This document shows, one piece after another, positions 7,770 to 15,182 of a stretch of DNA of 64,000 bases. Position 1 is the first letter of the stretch; each line of letters opens with the position of its first letter. This DNA is from Bacteroidota bacterium. GTDB taxonomy: Bacteria; Bacteroidota; Bacteroidia; Cytophagales; Cyclobacteriaceae. Under the pieces are notes generated by a model that saw only the letters and a program-made list of their open reading frames with translations, was not told the DNA's origin and searched no databases. The stretch is taken from assembly GCA_018267215.1 (NCBI GenBank), contig JAFDYX010000001.1, positions 1-64,000 of the forward strand, in the 5' to 3' direction. The translations under genes were made by a program, and so were the position numbers.

Positions 7770-8485
7770 ATTTTTATCCATCCAAACAAACACATATCAT
7801 TGACCTGGGCCTGATTGACTACCAGCAAGCGTGGGATTATCAGACCGGGCTGTTCAACAAAATTATTTCTGTAAAATCAGAAAACAGAAATCTGCCACCC
7901 GAAGAGCAAAAGCCAACAAACAATTTTATGCTTTTTTGTGAACACCCGCATGTTTACACACTCGGCAAAAGCGGTGATGAAAAGAATTTAGTAATCAAAC
8001 CGGCTGAGCTTCCATCCATTGGCGCAAGCTTTTATCATATCAACCGCGGGGGGGATATTACCTATCACGGCCCGGGTCAGATCGTGGTTTATCCGGTGAT
8101 AGACCTGGAAAATTTTTTTACGGATATCCATCGCTATATGCGTACGCTGGAAGAGGCGGTGATCCAAACATTGAAAGCTTTAAATATTATTGCCGGAAGA
8201 ATCAGCGGCCTCACCGGTGTTTGGCTGGATGTTGATGATCAGCGTAAAGCCAGAAAAATTTGTGCCCTGGGCGTAAAAACCAGCCGGTGGGTAACCATGC
8301 ACGGACTGGCGCTGAATGTAAACACCGACCTGAATTATTTTAACCACATTGTACCTTGCGGAATTTCTGACAAGGCCGTTACCTCCATCGAAAAAGAACT
8401 ACAGACAGAACAAGATATGGCACAAGTAAAAAAATTGTTGCAAGAAAAATTAATTTCTCAATTCGGCATGGAACACATCGTATGA
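7766..8485 (+). CDS. lipB: Octanoyl-[ACP]:protein N-octanoyltransferase LipB
   Basis: 239 residues. RGGDITYHGPGQIVVYPV is the LipB signature (residues about 92-109), and the catalytic Cys and Lys are in VPCGISDKAVTS. It moves octanoate from acyl carrier protein to lipoyl domains, the first step of lipoate assembly in the cytosol. It overlaps the DUF5615 gene upstream and a hypothetical gene downstream, four bases each. This is an essential-type housekeeping enzyme lying directly behind a toxin-antitoxin-like pair; a separate promoter is not evident, but the pair is short and transcription could start anywhere in it. Confidence 0.93.
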   Translation: MNFYPSKQTHIIDLGLIDYQQAWDYQTGLFNKIISVKSENRNLPPEEQKPTNNFMLFCEHPHVYTLGKSGDEKNLVIKPAELPSIGASFYHINRGGDITYHGPGQIVVYPVIDLENFFTDIHRYMRTLEEAVIQTLKALNIIAGRISGLTGVWLDVDDQRKARKICALGVKTSRWVTMHGLALNVNTDLNYFNHIVPCGISDKAVTSIEKELQTEQDMAQVKKLLQEKLISQFGMEHIV

Positions 8486-8886
8486 AGAAAGACATCCCCA
8501 TCCCCGATGTAAAAAATGTTACGTTGGCTGTCGCACGCGAAAAAAATATCTTGAACCAAGATGAATGGAAAGTATATCTCATCAACAACAACAACTTGGC
8601 CATTGAAAACACATTGGTAGCGAGCCGGGGATATGGCGAACAGAACGGAGAAGAACAGCGCACATCTACACTGCGGCACTTTTTAGAAACAGTAGAAGCA
8701 AAAAGCTGGGCAGTTGTAGAGTCCATTGATCAGAAATTATTTCATCTCAACAATGAATATTGGGTTAGCTACTATATCGGCCATGAAATTTATGATAAGC
8801 GTTTTATTTTTGTGCCCGACAGTATTTGCGAGGAGAACCTGATATTCATTCCTGAAATACAGAAGCAGGGCGTACTTCATTCCTGA
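8482..8886 (+). CDS. Hypothetical protein coupled to lipB
   Basis: 134 residues, no signal peptide or membrane helix. It begins MKKDIPIPDVKNVTLAVARE and has WKVYLINNNNLAIENTLVASRGYG and EYWVSYYIGHEIYDKRFIFVP, suggesting a beta-rich domain. The ATG overlaps the lipB stop by four bases. From memory, similar genes occur beside lipB in other Bacteroidota, which would suggest a link to lipoate or protein modification, but I cannot verify this here. No catalytic motif is recognisable. Confidence 0.72.
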   Translation: MKKDIPIPDVKNVTLAVAREKNILNQDEWKVYLINNNNLAIENTLVASRGYGEQNGEEQRTSTLRHFLETVEAKSWAVVESIDQKLFHLNNEYWVSYYIGHEIYDKRFIFVPDSICEENLIFIPEIQKQGVLHS

Positions 8887-8999
8887 TATTCAACTTCCTC
8901 TTCAACCGCTCGACCTCACCCTAAGCAACTGATCGAAAAAATACGCGGGGGGAATTCACCTTGTCATACCAAAGCGTATGGTTGCTCGTTATGTTAACG

Positions 9000-9245
9000 A
9001 TGAGGTTTTTATTTGTTTTTGTGCTGCTGACCATTGCAGGATGTAATTGTGATAAGCCCTCGTATTATCAAATCAAATCCGTTACACCCGATGTCTCCCT
9101 GAAATGGAAGTGCCAATATGTAGCCGAAGGCATGAGTACCTGTGCTACCTGGCAAAGAAGCCCTCAGATTATTTTTGCCGATTCGTGCGGAAAGTTTGTA
9201 CTCAGCCAAGTTGTGGGCAGCGCCCAGTTGAACAAGTACCGATAA
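9000..9245 (+). CDS. Small putative lipoprotein
   Basis: 81 residues from ATG 9000. The start MRFLFVFVLLTIAGC is a clean lipoprotein signal with lipobox IAGC (Cys near residue 15). The mature part holds four more Cys residues in the first half and one near DSCGKF, and has no recognisable domain. It would sit in the outer or inner membrane facing the periplasm. It ends two bases before the convergent stop of ypdA. A longer frame from TTG 8961 would bury the signal and is rejected. Confidence 0.6.
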   Translation: MRFLFVFVLLTIAGCNCDKPSYYQIKSVTPDVSLKWKCQYVAEGMSTCATWQRSPQIIFADSCGKFVLSQVVGSAQLNKYR

Positions 9246-9247
9246 GG

Positions 9248-10210
9248 TTACACTTTTAAATCTTGTATAATGAGGCGTGCATGGTCGCGCGAATTTTCAA
9301 TAAACCATTTGTTGGTTTTCAGTCCGCCACATACTACACCGGCCAGGTAAAGTCCCGATACGTTTGTCTCCATTGTTTTTTCGTTGTACACGGGCGTATG
9401 AAATTCGTCATTTTGAAATTGAATACCCATAGATTTCATCAAAGCAAAAGGAGGCTCGTAGCCCGTCATTGCCAGCACAAAATCATTTGGTATTTTTTGA
9501 GTGCCTTGCGGTGTCATTATTTCAATTTCGGTCGCTGAAATTTTTGTGACAGTCGAATTAAAATAAGCTTTGATGCTCCCTTCTTTGATGCGGTTTTCAA
9601 TGTCAGGCTTCGCCCAGTATTTAACGCTTTCGCTCAATGCCGGCTCGCGCACAATCAGGGTAACATCTGCCCCTTTGCGCCATGTTTCCAGTGCGGCATC
9701 AACTGCTGAATTGGCCGCCCCGATAACAGCTACTTTTTGTTTGAAGTAAGGATGCGGTTCGTCATAATAGTGTTTTACTTTGGGTAACTCTTCTCCGGGC
9801 ACGTTCAACAAAAATGGTCGGTCATAAAATCCGAGTGCTAATACAATGGCCCGTGCAGAATATTTGCTTTTTGTTGTTGTTACCGAAAAACTTCCCATCG
9901 TTGAAAGTTGGGCTTGCTTTACTTCTTCGTATAAGAGTATATGCAGCCCCCAGCTTAAACAAACCCTGCGGTAATACTCTAGAGCTTCAACACGGGTTGG
10001 TTTAGCGTTGATGGACACAAAAGGAATGTCTCCAATTTCCAGCCTTTCGGATGTGGAGAAAAAAGACATGTTCATCGGGTAATTGTACAGCGAGTTTACC
10101 AAGCATCCTTTCTCGATGATGGCATAATCCAGCTTGGCTTTTTTAGCTTCGATGCCACATGCCAAGCCTATGGGCCCAGCTCCAATGATGATCAAATCAT
10201 AACCTTCCAT
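9248..10210 (-). CDS. ypdA: YpdA family FAD/NAD(P)-dependent disulfide reductase (putative)
   Basis: 320 residues. Two Rossmann motifs: IIGAGPIGLACGIE for FAD at the N-terminus and AVIGAANSAVDAALE for NAD(P)H near residue 160. The FAD C-terminal motif is SGLYLAGVVCGG. The length and the absence of a CxxC pair match YpdA (Bdr), the bacillithiol-disulfide reductase of Firmicutes and Bacteroidota, rather than thioredoxin reductase. A role in low-molecular-weight thiol recycling is inferred. ATG 10210 (MEGYDLI) is preferred over a TTG at 10219. The gene stands alone. Confidence 0.87.
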   Translation of the reverse strand: MEGYDLIIIGAGPIGLACGIEAKKAKLDYAIIEKGCLVNSLYNYPMNMSFFSTSERLEIGDIPFVSINAKPTRVEALEYYRRVCLSWGLHILLYEEVKQAQLSTMGSFSVTTTKSKYSARAIVLALGFYDRPFLLNVPGEELPKVKHYYDEPHPYFKQKVAVIGAANSAVDAALETWRKGADVTLIVREPALSESVKYWAKPDIENRIKEGSIKAYFNSTVTKISATEIEIMTPQGTQKIPNDFVLAMTGYEPPFALMKSMGIQFQNDEFHTPVYNEKTMETNVSGLYLAGVVCGGLKTNKWFIENSRDHARLIIQDLKV

Positions 10211-10274
10211 TTCATTCAAAGGTAGTTCAAATTGCCATCATCCGATAAGAATAAAACTATTGTTAATTTTAAAC

Positions 10275-10847
10275 GTGAAGAAGTCTCTCCCGGAAGGTAT
10301 CGCCAAATATTTTTTAGCCATCGTGCCGCCTTCGCCTGTGCGCGAAGAGATTCAGGCCATGAAGGAATACATCTCCGGCAAATACAATTGCCAAGCTGCC
10401 TTGCGCTCGCCCCCGCACATTACTTTGCACATGCCCTTTCAATGGAAAGAAAAAAAAGAAGATGTTCTCTGTGGGACAATAGCTTTGTTTAGTTTAGGCA
10501 AAAAAACATTAACCTTGGAGTTGTCTGCATTTGGTGCGTTTGAACCTCGTGTGCTTTTTATTGATGTAGCCGAAAATGCAATGCTCCATGAGTTTCAGCA
10601 CAGCCTGCACCGGTTTTGTAAAATAGAACTGAACTTGTTCAATGCACAGTACCGCGAGCTGCCGTTTCGGCCTCACCTCACCGTTGCTTTTCGCGATTTA
10701 AAAAAAGAAATGTTCTCTTTGGCCTGGAATGAATTTCAGTCAAAGCCTTTTTATAATTCTTTTGTTGTAAACGGCATTTGGTTGTTGAAACATACCGGCA
10801 AAGTATGGTTGCCTTACCGGTTCTTTCCGTTTGAAATAAATGGTTAA
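10275..10847 (+). CDS. 2'-5' RNA ligase / 2H phosphoesterase family protein
   Basis: About 190 residues from a GTG at 10275; a TTG at 10260 is the alternative start and there is no early ATG. Both catalytic HxT boxes of the 2H phosphoesterase superfamily are present: PHITLHMPF (about residue 50) and PHLTVAF (about 140). It would hydrolyse or form 2'-5' or cyclic phosphodiester bonds in RNA or small nucleotides; the natural substrate in bacteria is rarely known. Cytosolic. It sits between ypdA (divergent) and an exported propeller gene 22 bases downstream. Confidence 0.83.
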   Translation: MKKSLPEGIAKYFLAIVPPSPVREEIQAMKEYISGKYNCQAALRSPPHITLHMPFQWKEKKEDVLCGTIALFSLGKKTLTLELSAFGAFEPRVLFIDVAENAMLHEFQHSLHRFCKIELNLFNAQYRELPFRPHLTVAFRDLKKEMFSLAWNEFQSKPFYNSFVVNGIWLLKHTGKVWLPYRFFPFEING

Positions 10848-10869
10848 TTTGTCTTGCAAAATATAGTTT

Positions 10870-11745
10870 ATGAAATGGATTCTAATCATATCGGCCTCAT
10901 TTAGTTTCCTGACAGGACATGCCCAGGTAGGATCAGAAATTATTTTATTCGACCTGCAGGTGAAAGCCCATAAAGTTTCCGTTTCAAACCCAAAAAATAT
11001 TACCAACCACAAGGGTTACGACAATCAACCCTATTTTCATCCTGACCAACCATTGATTTATTACACCTCCTTCAACGACAGCGGGCGGGCAGAAATAAAA
11101 TCGTATAATTTCAAAAAAGCAGAAACAAAACTCCTCACCCAAACACACGAACGCGAATACTCGCCCACCCTCACCCCGGATGGACATTATATTTCTTGCA
11201 TTATTCAGCGCGACAACGGAGCGCAAGATTTAGGCAAATACCCCACAGAGGGTGGAGCCCCATTGATTATCATCAACAATTTAACTGTGGGCTATCATGC
11301 CTGGGCTGATAACAGCCACTTGGCGTTGTTTGTGTTGGGGCAAGCCGGCAGCTCTAACACGCTACATTTTGTGCGCCTTCCCACCCGGCACGACACTGTG
11401 TTGGCCAAAAATATTGGCCGGTCGTTGCACCGGGTGCCGCATAAAGCTGAGATCAGTTTTGTTCAAAAAACATCTGATACCAACTGGCAAATCAAAAAAT
11501 TTAATACGCTAACAAAAAGTATCTCCGATGTAGCCAATACGCTGCCAGGCCGCGAGGATTTATGCTGGACGCCCGATGAAAAAATATTGATGAGCGATGG
11601 CACCAAACTTTTTTGGCTTGACCCGGCAAAAGGCAACACGTGGACAGAGGTTGAAATAAAATCAGGAATTGAATTGCTGAAGGGCATCACACGCCTATCT
11701 GTTAATCTTGCAGGCGATAAGTTAGCTGTTGTCGTAATCGAATAA
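10870..11745 (+). CDS. Exported TolB-like PD40 beta-propeller protein
   Basis: 291 residues with a signal peptide (MKWILIISASFSFLTGHAQ). The mature part contains WD40-like PD40 blades: GYDNQPYFHPDQPLIYYTSF, then REYSPTLTPDGHYIS and PGREDLCWTPDEKILM, spaced about 45 residues apart and forming a propeller of roughly five or six blades. No enzymatic domain is attached. It is probably a periplasmic binding or scaffold protein. It converges directly with the next gene: the two stops at 11745 and 11746 touch. Confidence 0.8.
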   Translation: MKWILIISASFSFLTGHAQVGSEIILFDLQVKAHKVSVSNPKNITNHKGYDNQPYFHPDQPLIYYTSFNDSGRAEIKSYNFKKAETKLLTQTHEREYSPTLTPDGHYISCIIQRDNGAQDLGKYPTEGGAPLIIINNLTVGYHAWADNSHLALFVLGQAGSSNTLHFVRLPTRHDTVLAKNIGRSLHRVPHKAEISFVQKTSDTNWQIKKFNTLTKSISDVANTLPGREDLCWTPDEKILMSDGTKLFWLDPAKGNTWTEVEIKSGIELLKGITRLSVNLAGDKLAVVVIE

Positions 11746-12387
11746 TTATTTCTCGCCAAAAGAACCCTTGGCTGTATTCCATTTTTTAATCTCAATTTCG
11801 AGAAAGCCGGCACGCACAGCCGGATCTGATTCTATAACTTTCTGGTCGAGGTCTCCTTTCATGATCAGCACTCCCCCGTCTGTATCATTAAAGATACCTT
11901 CAGCCACCACGTTGCCGGATTTTTTAAGTTGACGAAGATATTCGTCATGTTGTTGCATGAGTTGGGGTATATCGTTTACATTGAACTTGGCGATATATGA
12001 AGTGAACCGAATGAATTGGTACGATGTCATTTCATAAGGCTCACGTACTGCTTGTGGGTTGCCGTATCGGGATTTATAGGAAAGTATTTCTGCTTTCCAT
12101 TGGTTTGACTGCATACCGGGATCGGGCTTCAGCCATTCGGCTACTTCGTCTGCAGAATTCGATTTGAAAATGAAAATTCCGCCACCGCCCTCGAAAGATC
12201 CTGAAGCGAGCAACTTTCCCTCGTTCGATAGTTTTTGCATAAAAATTTTATGGCCATTTATCAGTTTGCTCAACTGCGCTGGCGGCACAAGAGTCTTGTC
12301 ATCGTTCTGGTGCAAAAACACCATCACCATCGTTTGCGCCATCACAGGCTGACTCAGATACAATATGACTATAATAATCCGTATCAT
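11746..12387 (-). CDS. Exported protein with two YCII-related domains
   Basis: 213 residues from ATG 12387 with a signal peptide (MIRIIIVILYLSQPVMAQ). Two ferredoxin-like YCII-type domains follow: the first with LINGHKIFMQKLSNEGKLLASGSF, the second with LMQQHDEYLRQLKKSGNVVAEG. Each keeps the His (in INGHK and QQHDE) that is usually catalytic or ligand-binding in YCII proteins. Export of YCII domains is less common than the cytosolic form. Substrate unknown. It is divergent from the amino-sugar kinase, and a perfect 11-bp inverted repeat lies between the two starts. Confidence 0.78.
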   Translation of the reverse strand: MIRIIIVILYLSQPVMAQTMVMVFLHQNDDKTLVPPAQLSKLINGHKIFMQKLSNEGKLLASGSFEGGGGIFIFKSNSADEVAEWLKPDPGMQSNQWKAEILSYKSRYGNPQAVREPYEMTSYQFIRFTSYIAKFNVNDIPQLMQQHDEYLRQLKKSGNVVAEGIFNDTDGGVLIMKGDLDQKVIESDPAVRAGFLEIEIKKWNTAKGSFGEK

Positions 12388-12395
12388 TTTTTTTA

Positions 12396-12427
12396 TTTGA
12401 AAGTAGATAAATATGCCTACTTTCAAA
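12396..12427. promoter_or_regulatory. Perfect 11-bp inverted repeat between divergent genes
   Basis: TTTGAAAGTAG (12396-12406) and CTACTTTCAAA (12417-12427) are exact reverse complements around a 10-base AT-rich centre. The repeat starts 9 bases upstream of the YCII gene and ends 34 bases before the kinase gene. It has no T run, so an operator or paired promoter elements are more likely than a terminator. Confidence 0.6.
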
Positions 12428-12461
12428 ACGAACAACGTACATTCGCGAAAAAAAATATTTC

Positions 12462-13304
12462 ATGATCATTATTGCTGACAGCGGTGGCTCTAAAATAGAC
12501 TGGAGATTTTTAACACCTGACGGAAAAATAAATCAGGCCAACAGCGTGGGGTTTAATCCTTACTACCAGCCTTTGGGTCATCTGCAAAACATCATCCATG
12601 AAACACTGCTCCCACTTGTTACCGAAGAGGTAACTAAGATATTTTATTATGGCACCGGGGTTTCCTCTGAGAAAAATGTAAACAGTATTCATAGTGTCTT
12701 TGCCAAATACTTCCCTCAAGCAAAAATTGAAGTGGGGTGGGATTTACTGGCAGCAGCCAGAGCACTCTGCGGCCACGAGCCGGGCATTGCTTGCATCTTG
12801 GGAACAGGCTCAAACTCCTGCCTCTACGATGGAAAAAAAATTGTAGGAAATGTGTCCAACTTAGGCTGGATTTTGGCTGACGAAGGCTCTGGCACATATA
12901 TGGGCAAGCGCCTTATTTTTGATTATTTTCGAGAACAGATACCTAAAGAACTGGCTGCCCAATTTAAAGCCCGCTATCCTTTTACAAGAGAAGAAGTATT
13001 AGAAAAAGTGTACCAACAGGAAAAGCCCGGGGCTTTCTTGGCAAGTTTTGCCAAGTTCATTTTTCAACATCTGAAAGACCCCTATTGCTACCAGCTGGCT
13101 TACCGGAGCTTCTCCGATTTTTTTGAAAACAATGTGATGAAGTATGAAGGCTACAAAAACCTGAAAGTACATTTTGTCGGATCCATCGGGTTTTATTTCA
13201 GCGATGTGGTGCGGCAAGTAGCCAACGACAAGGGTATTACGGTCAAAAATATTCTCGAAGGCCCGATAGCCGGCCTTACCTTGTTCCACCAGCACGACTT
13301 ATGA
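12462..13304 (+). CDS. BadF/BadG-type N-acetylglucosamine / N-acetylmuramate kinase
   Basis: 280 residues of the BadF/BadG/BcrA ATPase fold (actin-like). It starts MIIIADSGGSKIDW, the phosphate-1 loop; GIACILGTGSNSCLYDG is phosphate-2 and WILADEGSGTYMGKRL is the sugar-binding part; HFVGSIGFYF is the adenosine site. The same family contains eukaryotic GlcNAc kinase and MurK. It overlaps the murQ gene by four bases, which suggests that it phosphorylates MurNAc (and perhaps GlcNAc) recovered from peptidoglycan. It is the only amino-sugar kinase in this window and could also serve the GlcNAc made by the sialic acid locus. Confidence 0.85.
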   Translation: MIIIADSGGSKIDWRFLTPDGKINQANSVGFNPYYQPLGHLQNIIHETLLPLVTEEVTKIFYYGTGVSSEKNVNSIHSVFAKYFPQAKIEVGWDLLAAARALCGHEPGIACILGTGSNSCLYDGKKIVGNVSNLGWILADEGSGTYMGKRLIFDYFREQIPKELAAQFKARYPFTREEVLEKVYQQEKPGAFLASFAKFIFQHLKDPYCYQLAYRSFSDFFENNVMKYEGYKNLKVHFVGSIGFYFSDVVRQVANDKGITVKNILEGPIAGLTLFHQHDL

Positions 13305-14116
13305 AAAAACGATGGGTAAATATTACTGAGTCGCCATCGCATTACAACAACTTAGAGAAGATGACCGTGCGGCAACTGCTGACGGGCATCAATCGTGAAG
13401 ACGCCTCCGTGGCGGCAGCCGTAAAAAATTCTATTGATGATATTGAAGAACTCGTCAATGCTGTTGTTGACAAAATGAAAAATGGCGGGCGTCTGTTTTA
13501 TATCGGGGCCGGCACAAGCGGCAGACTGGGTATTTTAGATGCATCAGAAATCCCACCCACTTATGGTATGCCATTTGGCAAAGTAGTCGGGTTGATAGCC
13601 GGAGGTGATAAAGCCATACGCAAAGCAGTTGAAAATGCCGAAGACAATCAGACCCAAGCCTGGAAAGACTTACTTAAGTACAAAATCAATAAAAATGATG
13701 TATTGATTGGTATTGCTGCTTCCGGTCGCACACCTTACGTCATTGGCGGAATAAAAAAGGCCAGCCAAATGGACATTGTAACGGGCTGTATAACGTGCAA
13801 CAGAAACACAGAGCTAACGGCCTACGCACGTTATCCGGTAGTAGTGGCGGTAGGGCCGGAATTTGTAACCGGCAGCACCCGGATGAAAGCCGGTACTGCG
13901 CAAAAGCTTGTACTCAATATGATTTCTACTTCCGTCATGATAAAGCTGGGGCGTGTAAAAGGGAATAAGATGGTGGACATGAAACTAACCAACACAAAAT
14001 TGGTGAGCCGGGGTGTGCGCATGATCATGGAAGAACTCAACGTGAATGAACAGAAAGCCAGAGCCTTGCTAACCAAATTCGGCAGCGTCCGCAAGGCTAT
14101 CAGTCACCCTCAGTAA
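13301..14116 (+). CDS. murQ: N-acetylmuramic acid 6-phosphate etherase MurQ
   Basis: 271 residues with a SIS domain. The MurQ hallmarks are all there: GAGTSGRLGILDASEIPPT, GGDKAIRKAVENAEDN with the catalytic Glu residues, and the signature GPEFVTGSTRMKAGTAQK. It splits the lactyl ether of MurNAc-6-P to give GlcNAc-6-P. It is translationally coupled to the kinase gene upstream (ATGA overlap), so both steps of MurNAc salvage are made together. It lacks the C-terminal UBA-like helices seen in the longest homologues but is a normal short form. Cytosolic. Confidence 0.93.
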   Translation: MKKRWVNITESPSHYNNLEKMTVRQLLTGINREDASVAAAVKNSIDDIEELVNAVVDKMKNGGRLFYIGAGTSGRLGILDASEIPPTYGMPFGKVVGLIAGGDKAIRKAVENAEDNQTQAWKDLLKYKINKNDVLIGIAASGRTPYVIGGIKKASQMDIVTGCITCNRNTELTAYARYPVVVAVGPEFVTGSTRMKAGTAQKLVLNMISTSVMIKLGRVKGNKMVDMKLTNTKLVSRGVRMIMEELNVNEQKARALLTKFGSVRKAISHPQ

Positions 14117-14120
14117 TTTT

Positions 14121-14744
14121 TTACAACAGAGGCAATTGCACGTTGCCTATTTCAATATCGGCAGGTACCAAATATTGCCTGCGCGACTTTACTTCATTAC
14201 ATACTACTCGTGTTCTGCGCAACTTTCCTTTGGTAAACCATCTGCCCTGTAATTGAAACACACTTCCCTCAGGAACTTGAGAGAGCAATACAGCGGTTTG
14301 TTGATCTGTATCCCAAGTTCGGAACAAACGAGTGAGCTCTGAATCTGAATAACTGGAGGCCATCGGGTTTTGCATGTGTGCCAATAGTCCGCTCAGCAGA
14401 GGTTCGGGAAAAAATTCGGGACTCATCAAGGGTACCATCAGTTGCCGAAAAAAATGCTTCCATTCTGCCCCATGAGCCTCTGCTTTAAACCCGTGTTTCA
14501 GGTGTACCTTTAAGTGTGCTACTTCGTGCACATACGTCATCAAAAAAAGATGAGGGTTGAGGTTATTGTTTACGGTGATGCGCGGCTTGCGCTTCGTGCC
14601 ACACGTAAAGTCGCCTATTTTTGAAATTCTTTTTTTTCGAAGCTTAAATTCAAATGGAGATTCCTGCCAGAGTTGAAGGCAGTAGTTAACCGCAGGCAGC
14701 GGCACGTAGTGGGCAAGGATTTGTTTGAGTTTCTCTTCTTGCAT
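14121..14744 (-). CDS. SprT-like zinc metalloprotease-fold protein
   Basis: 207 residues. The zinc motif HExxH is seen as YVHEVAHLKVH near residue 75, with a further His in EAHGAEWKHFF, as in SprT/Spartan domains. The sequence upstream (KPRITVNNNLNPH) also fits the SprT fold. A C-terminal zinc ribbon is not visible; instead the last 60 residues hold a basic beta-rich stretch, GSVFQLQGRWFTKGKLRRTRVVC. Spartan-like enzymes degrade DNA-protein crosslinks; that role is only a possibility here. It ends four bases from the convergent murQ stop. Confidence 0.83.
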   Translation of the reverse strand: MQEEKLKQILAHYVPLPAVNYCLQLWQESPFEFKLRKKRISKIGDFTCGTKRKPRITVNNNLNPHLFLMTYVHEVAHLKVHLKHGFKAEAHGAEWKHFFRQLMVPLMSPEFFPEPLLSGLLAHMQNPMASSYSDSELTRLFRTWDTDQQTAVLLSQVPEGSVFQLQGRWFTKGKLRRTRVVCNEVKSRRQYLVPADIEIGNVQLPLL

Positions 14745-14779
14745 AAAAAAGAAAAAGGCTTTAGAGTTTCTAAAGCCTT
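14742..14779 (-). terminator. Intrinsic terminator of the small lipoprotein gene
   Basis: AAGGCTTTAGA (14755-14765) and TCTAAAGCCTT (14769-14779) form a perfect 11-bp stem with a 3-base loop. Read on the minus strand it is followed by a T-rich tract, and it lies 25 bases after the stop of the gene at 14805. It abuts the start of the sprT-like gene. Confidence 0.85.
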
Positions 14780-14804
14780 CCCGGGAAAATCTCTGGTTAA
14801 GAGA

Positions 14805-15047
14805 TTACTTCTTTTTCTTTGCTGAAGCGGCTTTGGCAACTGAATCTGCTTTTGCAACAGAGTCAGCTTTAGCTTTTGCTGCAGCGGCAGCAGCCTCTTC
14901 AACTTTCTTAATGGAGTCAGCTTTTGCAGCAGCAGCAACAGAATCAGCTTTAGCTTTAGCAGCAGCTTCTTCTTTTGCTTTATTGCCACAAGCAGTAAAA
15001 GCTACAGCGAAAGCGGCAACCATTAACATTGCGAACAATTTTTTCAT
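14805..15047 (-). CDS. Small Ala/Lys-rich helical lipoprotein
   Basis: 80 residues. MKKLFAMLMVAAFAVAFTAC is a lipoprotein signal with lipobox FTAC (Cys20). The mature 61 residues are almost only Ala, Lys, Asp, Glu, Ser and Val, with the unit AKADSV or AKADSI occurring four times, and end in KKKK. It should form a long charged helix. The size, helicity and terminal Lys recall Braun lipoprotein Lpp, but the sequence is unrelated and no crosslinking is shown. It has its own strong-looking promoter (15073-15105) and a perfect terminator, as expected for a highly expressed single gene. Confidence 0.8.
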   Translation of the reverse strand: MKKLFAMLMVAAFAVAFTACGNKAKEEAAAKAKADSVAAAAKADSIKKVEEAAAAAAKAKADSVAKADSVAKAASAKKKK

Positions 15048-15072
15048 AGTTTACAGGTTAAAAATTTGGCTG

Positions 15073-15105
15073 CAAATATAAGTGTACGGTTTGATAAAAA
15101 ATCAA
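15073..15105 (-). promoter_or_regulatory. Promoter of the Ala/Lys-rich lipoprotein gene
   Basis: On the minus strand TATATTTG (15080-15073) matches TAnnTTTG exactly, and TTG (15105-15103) lies 22 bases upstream. The start codon at 15047 is 25 bases downstream of the -7 box. Confidence 0.6.
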
Positions 15106-15182
15106 TAAAAATGAAAAAATTAATGTTTTTATCGAAAATCCTTTTGAAAGTGAGGTAAAGAAACGGCTGCAACCGTTGCCGG

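Noticed and set aside
12396-12427. Inverted repeat as an intrinsic terminator
   Set aside because: It lies between two divergent starts, is AT-rich and is not followed by a clean T run at the right distance for either gene.
14615-14989. Leu/Lys-rich 124-codon frame near the small lipoprotein
   Set aside because: Low-complexity shadow produced by the Ala/Lys repeat of the lipoprotein gene in another frame; it also runs through the terminator.
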